Assembly: GCA_942491575.1 (NCBI GenBank)
Contig: CALOBT010000031.1
Coordinates: forward strand, 1,488,001 to 1,552,000
DNA from: CAZHNW01 sp942491575
GTDB lineage: Bacteria > Spirochaetota > UBA4802 > UBA5550
Reading direction: 5' to 3'
Length of the DNA stretch: 64,000 bases
The position numbers and the translations under genes were made by a program. Below, piece by piece: positions 1 to 7,907 of the stretch (positions within the stretch are counted from its first letter, which is position 1; each line of letters begins with the position of its first letter). The notes below the pieces were generated by a model. It did not search any database. It was not told where the DNA came from and saw nothing but the letters and a program-made list of their open reading frames with translations.

Positions 1-2
1 AA

Positions 3-542
3 GGCTTTTTCAGGGGGGAAGATTATCGCCTCTTTAATGAACTCCAGTCGCGTTTTGATGAGATCTCCGCAGAACTTGACTGCCCTGATCTTTTTGTCCT
101 GAATCACCGTGATTATCATTCCCGGAATATCATGTACCGGAGTAAAAAACTCAGTATTATAGATTTTCAGGACGCACGTATGGGACTTCCGCAATATGAT
201 CTTGTGTCACTGCTTCTTGATCCCTATAATCCCCTTAGTGCTGACATGGTGAATCACCTGAAAGAATATTACCGAAGCCGGGCCGCCGGGGCAGGGGTCT
301 GTTCCATGAACCGGGAGGAGTTCGAATATTATTATTCTGTAATGGCATTCCAGAGAAATATCAAAGCGGTAGGAAGTTACGGTTTTCTTTCCACGGCAGC
401 AGGAAAGGAACAATTCTCACGCTATATTATTCCAACACTGCGGCGTATAGATTTATATGCTGGAGAGAATGCAGTTATACGAAAAGCATGGGACCTGCTG
501 AAGAAATTCTTTTTATCCCTTGATTTGGAAGTTCTGTCATGA
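3..542 (+). CDS. amgK: AmgK-like sugar kinase (aminoglycoside phosphotransferase fold), 5' end missing
   Basis: The open frame runs in from the left edge, so only the C-terminal lobe is present; the first ATG at 132 lies inside the protein. The catalytic loop LNHRDYHSRN is visible just before that ATG (HxDxxxxN type), followed by the metal-binding IIDFQDAR segment, both diagnostic of the APH/choline-kinase fold. The stop overlaps the start of the next gene by 4 nt (ATGA). In known cell-wall recycling systems AmgK phosphorylates MurNAc/GlcNAc at the anomeric position and MurU converts the product to UDP-MurNAc. Identification as AmgK rests mainly on this coupled neighbour; without the N-lobe another sugar kinase of the fold is possible. 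Confidence 0.75.
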   Translation, partial: GFFRGEDYRLFNELQSRFDEISAELDCPDLFVLNHRDYHSRNIMYRSKKLSIIDFQDARMGLPQYDLVSLLLDPYNPLSADMVNHLKEYYRSRAAGAGVCSMNREEFEYYYSVMAFQRNIKAVGSYGFLSTAAGKEQFSRYIIPTLRRIDLYAGENAVIRKAWDLLKKFFLSLDLEVLS

Positions 543-1282
543 AGGCCTTTCTGCTTGCAGCGGGATTCGGGGAACGTCTGAGGCCCCTTACCAATACAAT
601 GCCAAAACCCCTTATACCCGTTGCTGGTATTCCATCAATATGTTACGCCCTCTGCATTTTAAAAAGCTGCGGTATCGAAACAGTTGTTTGTAACGTACAT
701 TACCTGAGAGAGAAGGTTATCGATTTTATCCGTCGGCATGAAAATTTCGGTCTTGAAATTATTTTTTCAGAAGAAGAGGAAATTTTAGGCACCGGTGGTG
801 GTCTTAAATATGCTGAAAATTTTCTCAATGATGATGATTTCGTTTTAATCAACAGCGATATTGCATTTGACCTGGACCTTGAAAATGTTATAGAGAATTT
901 TTATCAGCTTAAAACTCCCGGCCTTGTGGTGGTTACGGAATCTTCACCGGATGCCGCCACTGTATCTGTCGCGGAAGGCAGGATTGTAGATTTCAAGGGG
1001 GCCCTCGGGAGCGGTGAACCGGCACTTTTTGATTACACCGGTGCGGCAGTTCTCTCCCCGGAAATTTTTAATTATCTGATACCTGAATTTTCCAGCGTTG
1101 TATATACCGGCTACACCGGCCTCATAACCAATAGTTTTCTTTCAGGCTATCACCACAGGGGGCCATGGATTGATGTGGGGACCCCTGAATCCCTTGAAAA
1201 TGCCAGGATAATCCTCAGAGGGGAAATGAATGATTTCTTCTTAAAAGTCGAAGACTTTTACCGGATTTGGAAGAGTGAATGA
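539..1282 (+). CDS. murU: MurU-like sugar-1-phosphate nucleotidyltransferase
   Basis: A 247-residue protein with the nucleotidyltransferase signature at the N-terminus (LAAGFGERLRPLT, then KPLIPVAG), a central metal-binding INSDIAF motif and the HHRGPWIDVGTPESL segment near the C-terminus. Length and motifs fit the short MurU/HddC group that activates a sugar 1-phosphate with UTP or a related NTP in the cytosol. It overlaps the upstream AmgK-like kinase by 4 nt, the arrangement of the anabolic MurNAc recycling pair. Substrate is inferred from context; hexose- or heptose-1-phosphate guanylyl/uridylyltransferases look similar. Confidence 0.78.
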   Translation: MKAFLLAAGFGERLRPLTNTMPKPLIPVAGIPSICYALCILKSCGIETVVCNVHYLREKVIDFIRRHENFGLEIIFSEEEEILGTGGGLKYAENFLNDDDFVLINSDIAFDLDLENVIENFYQLKTPGLVVVTESSPDAATVSVAEGRIVDFKGALGSGEPALFDYTGAAVLSPEIFNYLIPEFSSVVYTGYTGLITNSFLSGYHHRGPWIDVGTPESLENARIILRGEMNDFFLKVEDFYRIWKSE

Positions 1283-1292
1283 ATTCATAATA

Positions 1293-2798
1293 TTAAACCT
1301 TCTGGCCTTTGATATATGTTGCCTTTACTGAGATTTTTTCTTCTTTACTGTTCAGTGCCTCCAGTGGATTTTTATCAAGTACTACAAAGTCACCTTCTTT
1401 GCCGGGAACCAGAGTTCCAAGTTTGTCTTCCATTCTCATTAATTCAGCAGCATTTGAAGTGTACATTTTCAGGGCTTCATAAGGACTGATACTGTGTAAA
1501 GGATTAAAGTGATGCACCGCTGCTCTCATCGCTGATAAAGGATTAGGGATAGAAACCGGAGCATCGGAACTTCCGGAAATATTGATTCCTGCATCAACCA
1601 TTTTTTTCAGGGGAAGAAATTTATCTTCAACTCTTTTTTGTCCCAGTATTTTATAGTATAACCAGAGGGGGTCTATCTCTTCACCTAATACTCCTGGTTG
1701 AGTACTTATCTGAATATTATATCGTGCTATTCGTTCAATGAGATTATCGTTTAAGAAAACTCCATGTTCGATGCGATGTCTTAAAGGATTCTCTTTCGAA
1801 ATGTTCCTTTCAAACACCTTTAATGTTTCATCAATAGCACGGTCTCCAATTGCATGGATGGCAAGTTGAATTCCTTTTTTTTCAGCATGCTTAATCATGG
1901 GACCAAGCTCATTGGGATCATAAAAGAGCATTCCCCTGTTCCCCTCAAAGGGAGTGTCTACAAGGTATGGATCGAATGAAGCCATATCAAAACCGGAAGG
2001 AGATCCATCGAGAGCACATTCAAAACATCCTCCCCAGGTTTTTAGTCTGGAGCGATTGATGGCGGAAATGCTTCTTGTTTGAAAATAGGGTATAATGCGC
2101 AAATCAGACCATTTAGAAAAGACCCTTACTGCTTTTAAGTCAATATTTATGGGCATCCCTTCTCCCTGGAGGGCAGTTACAGTGGTGACCCCCTGATTGA
2201 GAAAATGGTTTTCAGCGATTTTCAGTCCTCTGAAAAATTCAATAGGAGAAACCATTTTGCTGGCCTTTTTATATACCTCATAAAAGGATTCAAAAAAGTA
2301 GTGCCCCTTTTCTTTATCAAATCCACGTGTATCTTTTATAGGGCACGCTTCAATCATCGCGGTGTTAGCCAGGGCACTGTGTCCGTCATATACCGCAATA
2401 AGTAGAGGCCGGTCACCTGAAATACTGTCAAGTTCAGACCGTTTAAGAAGGCGCCGTTCCTTTACCCTGTGTGGAGAAAAACCAAAAAGAAGATAATTTT
2501 TTTGCTTATTGTTTGTAATATAATCTCCAATATTTGAAAGCGTTTCATCAATGCTATGGGCTTCCATGATAGGAAGTGAATTAGCACAAAAGCCATATGA
2601 GGAATAATGAACATGAGTATCAAAAAAAGCCGGGGTAATGGTTGAGTCTCCAAAATCTTCAACCGGAATAGCTGAATATTCGGCAGGAATTTTATCACCG
2701 AGAATAAGTATTTTTTTCCCTTTGGTGATCAGGTATGAATAGTTTTTGTCAGGGGCAGTCATGGGTATAATATTTTTTGATTTGAATATTTTTATCAT
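1293..2798 (-). CDS. YtcJ-type metal-dependent amidohydrolase
   Basis: A 501-residue amidohydrolase-superfamily protein. The N-terminal metal motif is FFDTHVHYSSYGF, followed by HAIGDRAIDETL and RIEHGVF, and by SGSSDAPVSIPNPLSAM carrying the late Asp. A C-terminal beta segment (GTLVPGKEGDFVVLDKNPL) closes the small sandwich domain. This is the layout of the YtcJ/Amidohydro_3 group, which hydrolyses amide or related bonds of small molecules; the substrate cannot be read from sequence. It lies 24 nt downstream of a TetR-type regulator on the same strand, with AGGAG about 10 nt before the ATG, so it is probably the controlled gene of a two-gene unit. Confidence 0.85.
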   Translation of the reverse strand: MIKIFKSKNIIPMTAPDKNYSYLITKGKKILILGDKIPAEYSAIPVEDFGDSTITPAFFDTHVHYSSYGFCANSLPIMEAHSIDETLSNIGDYITNNKQKNYLLFGFSPHRVKERRLLKRSELDSISGDRPLLIAVYDGHSALANTAMIEACPIKDTRGFDKEKGHYFFESFYEVYKKASKMVSPIEFFRGLKIAENHFLNQGVTTVTALQGEGMPINIDLKAVRVFSKWSDLRIIPYFQTRSISAINRSRLKTWGGCFECALDGSPSGFDMASFDPYLVDTPFEGNRGMLFYDPNELGPMIKHAEKKGIQLAIHAIGDRAIDETLKVFERNISKENPLRHRIEHGVFLNDNLIERIARYNIQISTQPGVLGEEIDPLWLYYKILGQKRVEDKFLPLKKMVDAGINISGSSDAPVSIPNPLSAMRAAVHHFNPLHSISPYEALKMYTSNAAELMRMEDKLGTLVPGKEGDFVVLDKNPLEALNSKEEKISVKATYIKGQKV

Positions 2799-2822
2799 CT
2801 CCGATTCTCCTCTCAGTATTTT

Positions 2823-3428
2823 TTATTGTATGCCCTTTACAAGCATCGAAATTCGAATCTTTATTTCATTTTTCCAGTCATTCTCTGTTGCAATTTCTCC
2901 GGAAATGTAACGGAGAATACTGTGTTGAAGTAAGTCATATATTACTTCAACGACCGTTTCTGTATTTATATGGGGATTAAGTTTTTTCCTGTGTATTAAT
3001 TGGGCGATTAATAACGAGATATAATTAAGAAATGGGGTGTCCATTTTTCTCACAAAATTGAGAAATGATATTTCATGAAGAAGGGTATATCCAAAAAATT
3101 CTCTCCATAATTCTTTTGGGAATATCATAGTATTTTTCATATAGAGAAATAGCAGGTCACAAATCCATTCCTGTGGGGTTTCCTTTTGGTTATAAAGAAC
3201 CTGACTTATTTCCTCATCGAGCAAAGAACTCATTGATTTTGATATATTTAAAAGCAGGTCTCCTTTTGAAGGGTAATAGTTATATAGAGTCCCTACTGCA
3301 AAGCCCGCATTTTCGGCAACCTGTTCCATGGTTGTTTTAGTAAAACCCTGTTTGGAAAAGAGTTGAATTGCTGCTTCATGAATTTTTGCCTTACGTTCTT
3401 CTTTTACGCCTTCACGTAGTTTTGCCAT
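2823..3428 (-). CDS. TetR/AcrR-family transcriptional regulator
   Basis: A 201-residue protein with a classic TetR N-terminal helix-turn-helix: AAIQLFSKQGFTKTTMEQVA, then GFAVGTLYNYYPSKGDLL at about residues 18-60. The C-terminal ligand domain is divergent, as usual. It precedes the amidohydrolase by 24 nt on the same strand. Two palindromes of TetR-operator size lie 19-49 bp upstream of its start, which suggests autorepression and control of the amidohydrolase. The start is ATG at 3428; no strong Shine-Dalgarno sequence precedes it. Confidence 0.88.
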   Translation of the reverse strand: MAKLREGVKEERKAKIHEAAIQLFSKQGFTKTTMEQVAENAGFAVGTLYNYYPSKGDLLLNISKSMSSLLDEEISQVLYNQKETPQEWICDLLFLYMKNTMIFPKELWREFFGYTLLHEISFLNFVRKMDTPFLNYISLLIAQLIHRKKLNPHINTETVVEVIYDLLQHSILRYISGEIATENDWKNEIKIRISMLVKGIQ

Positions 3429-3446
3429 TTAGATAATTACCTGTAA

Positions 3447-3477
3447 ATGAATTAAGTTCATTATGAATATAATTCAT
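3447..3477. promoter_or_regulatory. Tandem operator-like palindromes upstream of tetR
   Basis: Two 15-bp inverted repeats follow each other with centres 16 bp apart: ATGAATTAAGTTCAT (3447-3461, 5-bp arms) and ATGAATATAATTCAT (3463-3477, 6-bp arms, only the centre unpaired). Both share ATGAA...TTCAT. Position just upstream of the TetR gene start fits an autoregulatory double operator. Binding is inferred. Confidence 0.55.
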
Positions 3478-3868
3478 TTTAAGATTATTTCAATATAATT
3501 AATAAAAAAAATGAAAAATTTCAAAAAATGACATAAGTTAACTGTCTGTTTAATTTATATGCAGTAAGCAAAATTAATGATACTGGAAGATATAATGGGA
3601 TATAAAATTAAATCTGATGTCAGAAAGAAGGGAAAATTTAAAACACTGTTACCTGGGGCTCTAGAGTGAAGGATATGCCGGGGTGCCCCTTGTGGTGGGG
3701 AATAGACACCCCCGCCTGGTGATCAAACACTCCGCTTATATCAAAACCATTTTTCACCGTTAAAACCTCTGGGCCTGATTAATCTGATTTTATGAAAACG
3801 ACCTACTTTATATTAATTTGATTTAATGTGACTGAAATCAAATTAATATAAAAAATAAATCGTTTGTT
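3478..3868. other. Intergenic region with a patch of GC-rich sequence and a long hairpin
   Basis: There is no convincing gene between the TetR start and the OmpA-like stop. About 3650-3740 is a GC-rich patch with short complementary G and C runs (for example GGGGTGCCCC at 3679-3688) in an otherwise AT-rich spacer; it may be a decayed element. The right part holds the 18-bp inverted repeat listed separately. Confidence 0.4.
3807..3852. repeat. Perfect 18-bp AT-rich inverted repeat, terminator-like
   Basis: Arms TTTATATTAATTTGATTT (3807-3824) and its exact reverse complement (3835-3852) enclose a 10-nt loop. It lies 16 nt downstream of the stop of the leftward PD40/OmpA gene, so it probably ends or stabilises that transcript. 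There is no U-run after the stem on either strand and it is purely AT-rich, so it is not a textbook intrinsic terminator. Confidence 0.55.
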
Positions 3869-5701
3869 TTATTCATCTTCCCCGTTTATTACCTGAAATT
3901 CAACTCTGCGGTTCAGTTCATTGAAAATTTCTCCCGGTTTATAAGTAAGCGGTTTTTTAGAACCCATACCCTTCAGGTGAAGTCTTTTCTGGCTTAATCC
4001 CATTCTGACAAAGTAATCTTTTATCGCGCGGGCCCTTCTGATGCTGAGCATGTAATTCCCGCGTTCCCTTTTATGCAGGTCAGAGTGGCCGATAATAAAT
4101 AGTTTTTCATTGGGATTGTCCCGCATGTAATTTATAATTTTATGAAGATAAGGGTAATATGAAAACCTGATACGGCTCGATTTATAACTGAAGTATATTG
4201 GTCTGAATATCAGGCTCAGTTTTTTCCTGGAGGCGGGAGTCACTTCTATGTTCACTTCTTTTGCGGTATTCGGCTCTACCTGAATTGATGTTCTTTTCAT
4301 TGTGAAGCCGCGTTCGTCCAGTTTGATTACTACGATGGTTGCATCCTCCTTCGGGTAGACCGTGAAGGTTCCATCGGGATCGCTTTTTCGTTTAATCACC
4401 CGTAGAGGAAGAGACGAGGGGTTATCATTATTTTTCAGGTATACGCGGAACCTGACGGAAAGGGGATTTCCCGATTCACTGCTTGTGACCATGAAACGGA
4501 TTCTGGTCCTGGAGTCTTCCACTGATTCGGGACGACCGTATCCAGGGGTATACCTTTCAGGGGAATCGGTACTGTACCCCTCTGGTCTGGTTTCTTTTTT
4601 TCTGGATATTATCTTTTCTGTTTTTCTTTCGATAATTTTTTCAACGGGTTTCTCAACTGTTGAATATTCTTTCTTTACGGGAGTTTTGGATACCTGCTTT
4701 CTGGCCTTTTTGGTTTCTGCGGGGTCTTTTCTTTCGGCTACGGTAGTCTTTTCCCTGGTGGGAATACTTACAGACGGTGAAATGTATCTTCTTTTTTGCC
4801 TGACAAAGGGGGGAATTCCCGAAGAAAATATGTCGTAACCCCCGAGACCACCAACCCTGTCGGAGCAGAAGAAAATTTCATTACCCGCTTCGGATAAAAA
4901 GAGTTCATTGTCCGGGGAATTGATTTCGGGACCAAGATTTATCGGTTTTGTGAAGGTTCCCCCTTCGAATTTTGTGTAGTAGAGGTCCCAGCCGCCAAAA
5001 CCTCCCGGGCGTCTGGAGGAAAAGTAAAAGCCACTGCCACGGGTAGAGGGCGCCAGGGCCAGGTTATGCTGATTTGTATTTATTGTATCCGGAAGGGGGC
5101 GTACATTCACGTATCGATTATCTCTAAGTTCAGCAACCATTATTACGCTACGGCGAATATTTTTATAGCGCCACCTGCTGAAATAGAGGAATTTCCTGTC
5201 GGGAGTAAGGCTCGGGCAGCGTTCATTCCTGGTTGTATTTACATCTCCAGGGACCGGAACGGGTTTCGTCCAGCGGCCGTCTATTTTATGTGAGATATAG
5301 AGGTCAAATGTTATTCGAACTGTACCGTCTGCGGTAACAGAGGGGCGTTTACTTCCTTTCCTGTCAGATGCGAATATGATTGTTTTGCCGTCGGGGGTAA
5401 GGAAGGGTGTTTCGTCGTTTTCTTTTGAATTAAGCCCCTGCATATATTGCGGTTTTGACCACCCCCTGCTGGTAAGGAAGGATTCATAGAGATTGTGTAC
5501 CTTCTCATCTTTAAGCCTTGAATTAAAAATTAATGTATTTCCATCTCCTGTAAGGGTAGGGGCAAAGTCATCCCCCATAGAATTTATCGGATCCCTCAGA
5601 TTGATGATTTTTTTTCCGGACCGCATCTGACTGTTCAGAACGGTATAGCCTGCGGTAAGGAGAATCAGTAGTGCCGTCAAAGTAAAAAATTTCTGTTTCA
5701 T
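3869..5701 (-). CDS. PD40 beta-propeller / OmpA-domain envelope protein
   Basis: A 610-residue exported protein. Residues 1-25 form a signal or anchor helix. About 35-300 is a propeller of PD40/WD40-like repeats, with the recurrent phrases PTLTGDGNTLIFNS, PFLTPDGKTIIFASD, PSLTPDRKFLYFSR and NEIFFCSDRVGGLGGYDIF. A Lys/Glu/Thr-rich linker (about 305-390) follows, then a beta-rich domain, then a C-terminal OmpA-like domain (about 500-605: IIGHSDLHKRERGNYMLSIRRA, GMGSKKPL, NRRVEF) expected to bind peptidoglycan. This architecture is common in envelope proteins of spirochaetes and Bacteroidetes. AGGAAATTTTAA precedes the ATG. It is transcribed divergently from the barrel gene at 5880; specific function unknown. 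Confidence 0.85.
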   Translation of the reverse strand: MKQKFFTLTALLILLTAGYTVLNSQMRSGKKIINLRDPINSMGDDFAPTLTGDGNTLIFNSRLKDEKVHNLYESFLTSRGWSKPQYMQGLNSKENDETPFLTPDGKTIIFASDRKGSKRPSVTADGTVRITFDLYISHKIDGRWTKPVPVPGDVNTTRNERCPSLTPDRKFLYFSRWRYKNIRRSVIMVAELRDNRYVNVRPLPDTINTNQHNLALAPSTRGSGFYFSSRRPGGFGGWDLYYTKFEGGTFTKPINLGPEINSPDNELFLSEAGNEIFFCSDRVGGLGGYDIFSSGIPPFVRQKRRYISPSVSIPTREKTTVAERKDPAETKKARKQVSKTPVKKEYSTVEKPVEKIIERKTEKIISRKKETRPEGYSTDSPERYTPGYGRPESVEDSRTRIRFMVTSSESGNPLSVRFRVYLKNNDNPSSLPLRVIKRKSDPDGTFTVYPKEDATIVVIKLDERGFTMKRTSIQVEPNTAKEVNIEVTPASRKKLSLIFRPIYFSYKSSRIRFSYYPYLHKIINYMRDNPNEKLFIIGHSDLHKRERGNYMLSIRRARAIKDYFVRMGLSQKRLHLKGMGSKKPLTYKPGEIFNELNRRVEFQVINGEDE

Positions 5702-5879
5702 TTAAAATTTCCTGTTGTGCAACTTTCTCTTGAAGTCAGTCCAAGGACAGAGTCCGGTAAAAAAATACAGGTATATCTCTTCTTATATTATAATCGATAT
5801 TTTTTGTAAGTTTCTACAGTTTTTAATCAATTTTTTTTTTATATCTCCGATAATGTTAATGGATAATTTGGAGGTCTTT

Positions 5880-6716
5880 ATGTCTGGAGCCAGGGGTATC
5901 GTTATATCCGTATTACTAATTGCAGCAAGTACCGGCTTGGTTTTTTCTTTAGCCGCGCAGGAAAGCTATGAAGATTACCGGTACGCACGGGATAAAAACA
6001 ATCGGCAGTACCCCGGTGCCAAAAAGAAAGACTATGTAAGGCGGGAAAAACCCCTCTCTGATGTCAAGTCCGTCGATTCAGAAGGCTTCTTCGATGACCT
6101 TCGCGGCGCCGTAAGAGAGGAAATTGATTCGAGTATCAGCAAAGAGCGGAAGGCAAGCAAAAAGGTCATCAATGAAAACAAACTGATAGGGGATATCCGG
6201 CGTATCGTAAAAGAAGAAATTGAGGATGCCATCAGCATACGTGATAAAAAATATCTCAGCCAGTTTACATGGGAAGCCGGTGGATATATCTCGGCGCAGT
6301 TTAAGGGCCTCTCTTCAAATGCAGATGATAACAATTACCGGTTTAAAATTCTTCCCGTAGTGAATTTTTTCCTTCTGAAAAATATGGCCCTCGGTTTGCG
6401 GGGCGAAGCGGATATAAATATAACCACGGGTTCCCAGGTTTACAACGTAGGTGCCGGGCCCATGTTTGTATTCGGTATTGATAAAAAGGAGAGGTTCTGT
6501 TTCTATACCTCGATTTTTATCGGTATGAGCTATAACACCGCCGTTACAAATAAAATCGGTCTCCGTTACGGTAATGAAATCGGTTTGAAATATATTCTCA
6601 CCAGCGGAGTAATTCTTAATTTAGGCATAATGGTTGCCTTTGATAATGCGGGAGACAATATTTCCGGTTTTCAAAACCTCTATGTGCCAACCCTGGGAAT
6701 TACCGCCTGGTTCTAG
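5880..6716 (+). CDS. Exported coiled-coil protein with C-terminal outer-membrane barrel
   Basis: The frame is open from 5715, but ATG 5880 has GGAGG five bases upstream and begins a signal peptide (MSGARGIVISVLLIAAST..., cleavage near LAA-QE), so I place the start there (278 residues). After the signal come a charged segment and a probable coiled coil (about 60-120, two similar halves centred on REEIDSSI and KEEIEDAI). The last about 150 residues alternate in a small-barrel pattern (YRFKILPVVNFFL, MALGLRGEADINI, YNVGAGPMFVFGI) and end in Phe, the typical BAM signal. Probable small outer-membrane barrel of unknown role. The next gene begins only 3 nt after its stop, in the same frame. Confidence 0.7.
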   Translation: MSGARGIVISVLLIAASTGLVFSLAAQESYEDYRYARDKNNRQYPGAKKKDYVRREKPLSDVKSVDSEGFFDDLRGAVREEIDSSISKERKASKKVINENKLIGDIRRIVKEEIEDAISIRDKKYLSQFTWEAGGYISAQFKGLSSNADDNNYRFKILPVVNFFLLKNMALGLRGEADINITTGSQVYNVGAGPMFVFGIDKKERFCFYTSIFIGMSYNTAVTNKIGLRYGNEIGLKYILTSGVILNLGIMVAFDNAGDNISGFQNLYVPTLGITAWF

Positions 6717-6719
6717 GTT

Positions 6720-7907
6720 TTGGCAGGAATAAATCAATCTTTGGTCCCTGTCGCATCGGGACTCGACTCTCTTGTTGAAAAGCCGGAACTCCTGAAGGGG
6801 AAACGCCTGGCCCTGCTGGTAAATCATACCGCTGTCACCTCACGCTTCGAATACTCCTGGGATGTTCTGAGAAAAAGCGGTGCCGAAATTGTAAAAATTT
6901 TTACCCCCGAACATGGCCTCTTCGGAACAGAACAGGATCAGGACCCTGTTCATGAGCAGCGGGGAAGTGACATCCCCCTGGTGAGCCTCTATGGCAATAA
7001 TTTTAATTCGCTCCTGCCTGATCCCGATGATTTCAATGACATCGACACCATAGTTTATGATATCCAGGACGTGGGAAGCCGCTACTACACATATCTTAAT
7101 ACAATGATTTATGCAATGGAAAGGCTGCACGGTACCGGTATTGAGCTTATGGTTCTGGATCGCCCCAATCCCATCAACGGCATTGATACCGAGGGACCCC
7201 TCCTGCAGAGTGGATTTGAATCCTTTGTCGGCGTGCTTCCTGTGCCGGTACGTCACGGAATGACCGCGGGGGAAACGGCACTTTTTGCGCGTGATTATTT
7301 CAGTTATGATGTAAAGGTCATTGTGGTCCCCATGAAGGGGTGGCGCAGGGAAATGTTTTTTGAAGATACGGGACTCCCCTGGATTCTTCCCAGCCCCAAT
7401 ATGCCGTTGCCTGAAACTGCACTGGTTTATCCGGGAATGTGCCTTCTGGAGGGGACTTCCCTTTCCGAGGGGAGGGGAAGTACTGCGCCTTTCCAGCTTT
7501 TTGGTGCCCCCTTCATTGATCCCGCAGAAATGATCGATTCTCTGAAGCAGTGCGCCATGAAGGGATTTTTTCTTCGTGAACATTATTTTCGTCCCACATT
7601 TAATAAGTATGGGGGAAGTCTATGCGCAGGTGCCTTTATCCATGTCACGGACCGGAATCTCTTCAGACCTTTTCTTTTCGGAATTCAACTGGTTGCCACA
7701 TTGAAAAGACTCTATGAAGAGGTGACCTTTTCCGATGAGGTATATGAGTTCAATGACAGACATCCCGCATTCGATCTACTGACTGGCAGCGATACGATAC
7801 GGAAACTGATAGAGGCGGGAGAGGAAGTTTCCGGTGATATGTGGCGCCCGGAAAATGAAAAATTTTTAAAGGAACGGAAACCATATTTACTCTACCATGA
7901 TTCTTGA
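6720..7907 (+). CDS. namZ: NamZ-type exo-beta-N-acetylmuramidase (DUF1343, GH171)
   Basis: A 395-residue DUF1343 protein. Hallmarks are GKRLALLVNHTAV (about 27-39), the FTPEHGLFG motif with the family's conserved Glu near residue 64, DIQDVGSRYYTYL, MVLDRPNPING, and GLPWILPSPNMP followed by YPGMCLLEGTSLSEGRGS. Characterised members release MurNAc from the non-reducing end of peptidoglycan fragments. The start is uncertain: TTG 6720 follows the upstream stop by 3 nt, and TTG 6741 is the next option with AGGA before it. No signal peptide is visible, unlike secreted members, so export cannot be shown. The 3' end overlaps the symporter gene by 11 nt, implying translational coupling and shared substrate. 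Confidence 0.85.
   Translation: MAGINQSLVPVASGLDSLVEKPELLKGKRLALLVNHTAVTSRFEYSWDVLRKSGAEIVKIFTPEHGLFGTEQDQDPVHEQRGSDIPLVSLYGNNFNSLLPDPDDFNDIDTIVYDIQDVGSRYYTYLNTMIYAMERLHGTGIELMVLDRPNPINGIDTEGPLLQSGFESFVGVLPVPVRHGMTAGETALFARDYFSYDVKVIVVPMKGWRREMFFEDTGLPWILPSPNMPLPETALVYPGMCLLEGTSLSEGRGSTAPFQLFGAPFIDPAEMIDSLKQCAMKGFFLREHYFRPTFNKYGGSLCAGAFIHVTDRNLFRPFLFGIQLVATLKRLYEEVTFSDEVYEFNDRHPAFDLLTGSDTIRKLIEAGEEVSGDMWRPENEKFLKERKPYLLYHDS

Noticed and set aside
6840..7583. 247-residue open frame antisense to namZ
   Set aside because: The plus strand encodes a clear DUF1343 protein; the antisense product is His/Lys-rich, low in recognisable motifs and lacks a ribosome-binding site.
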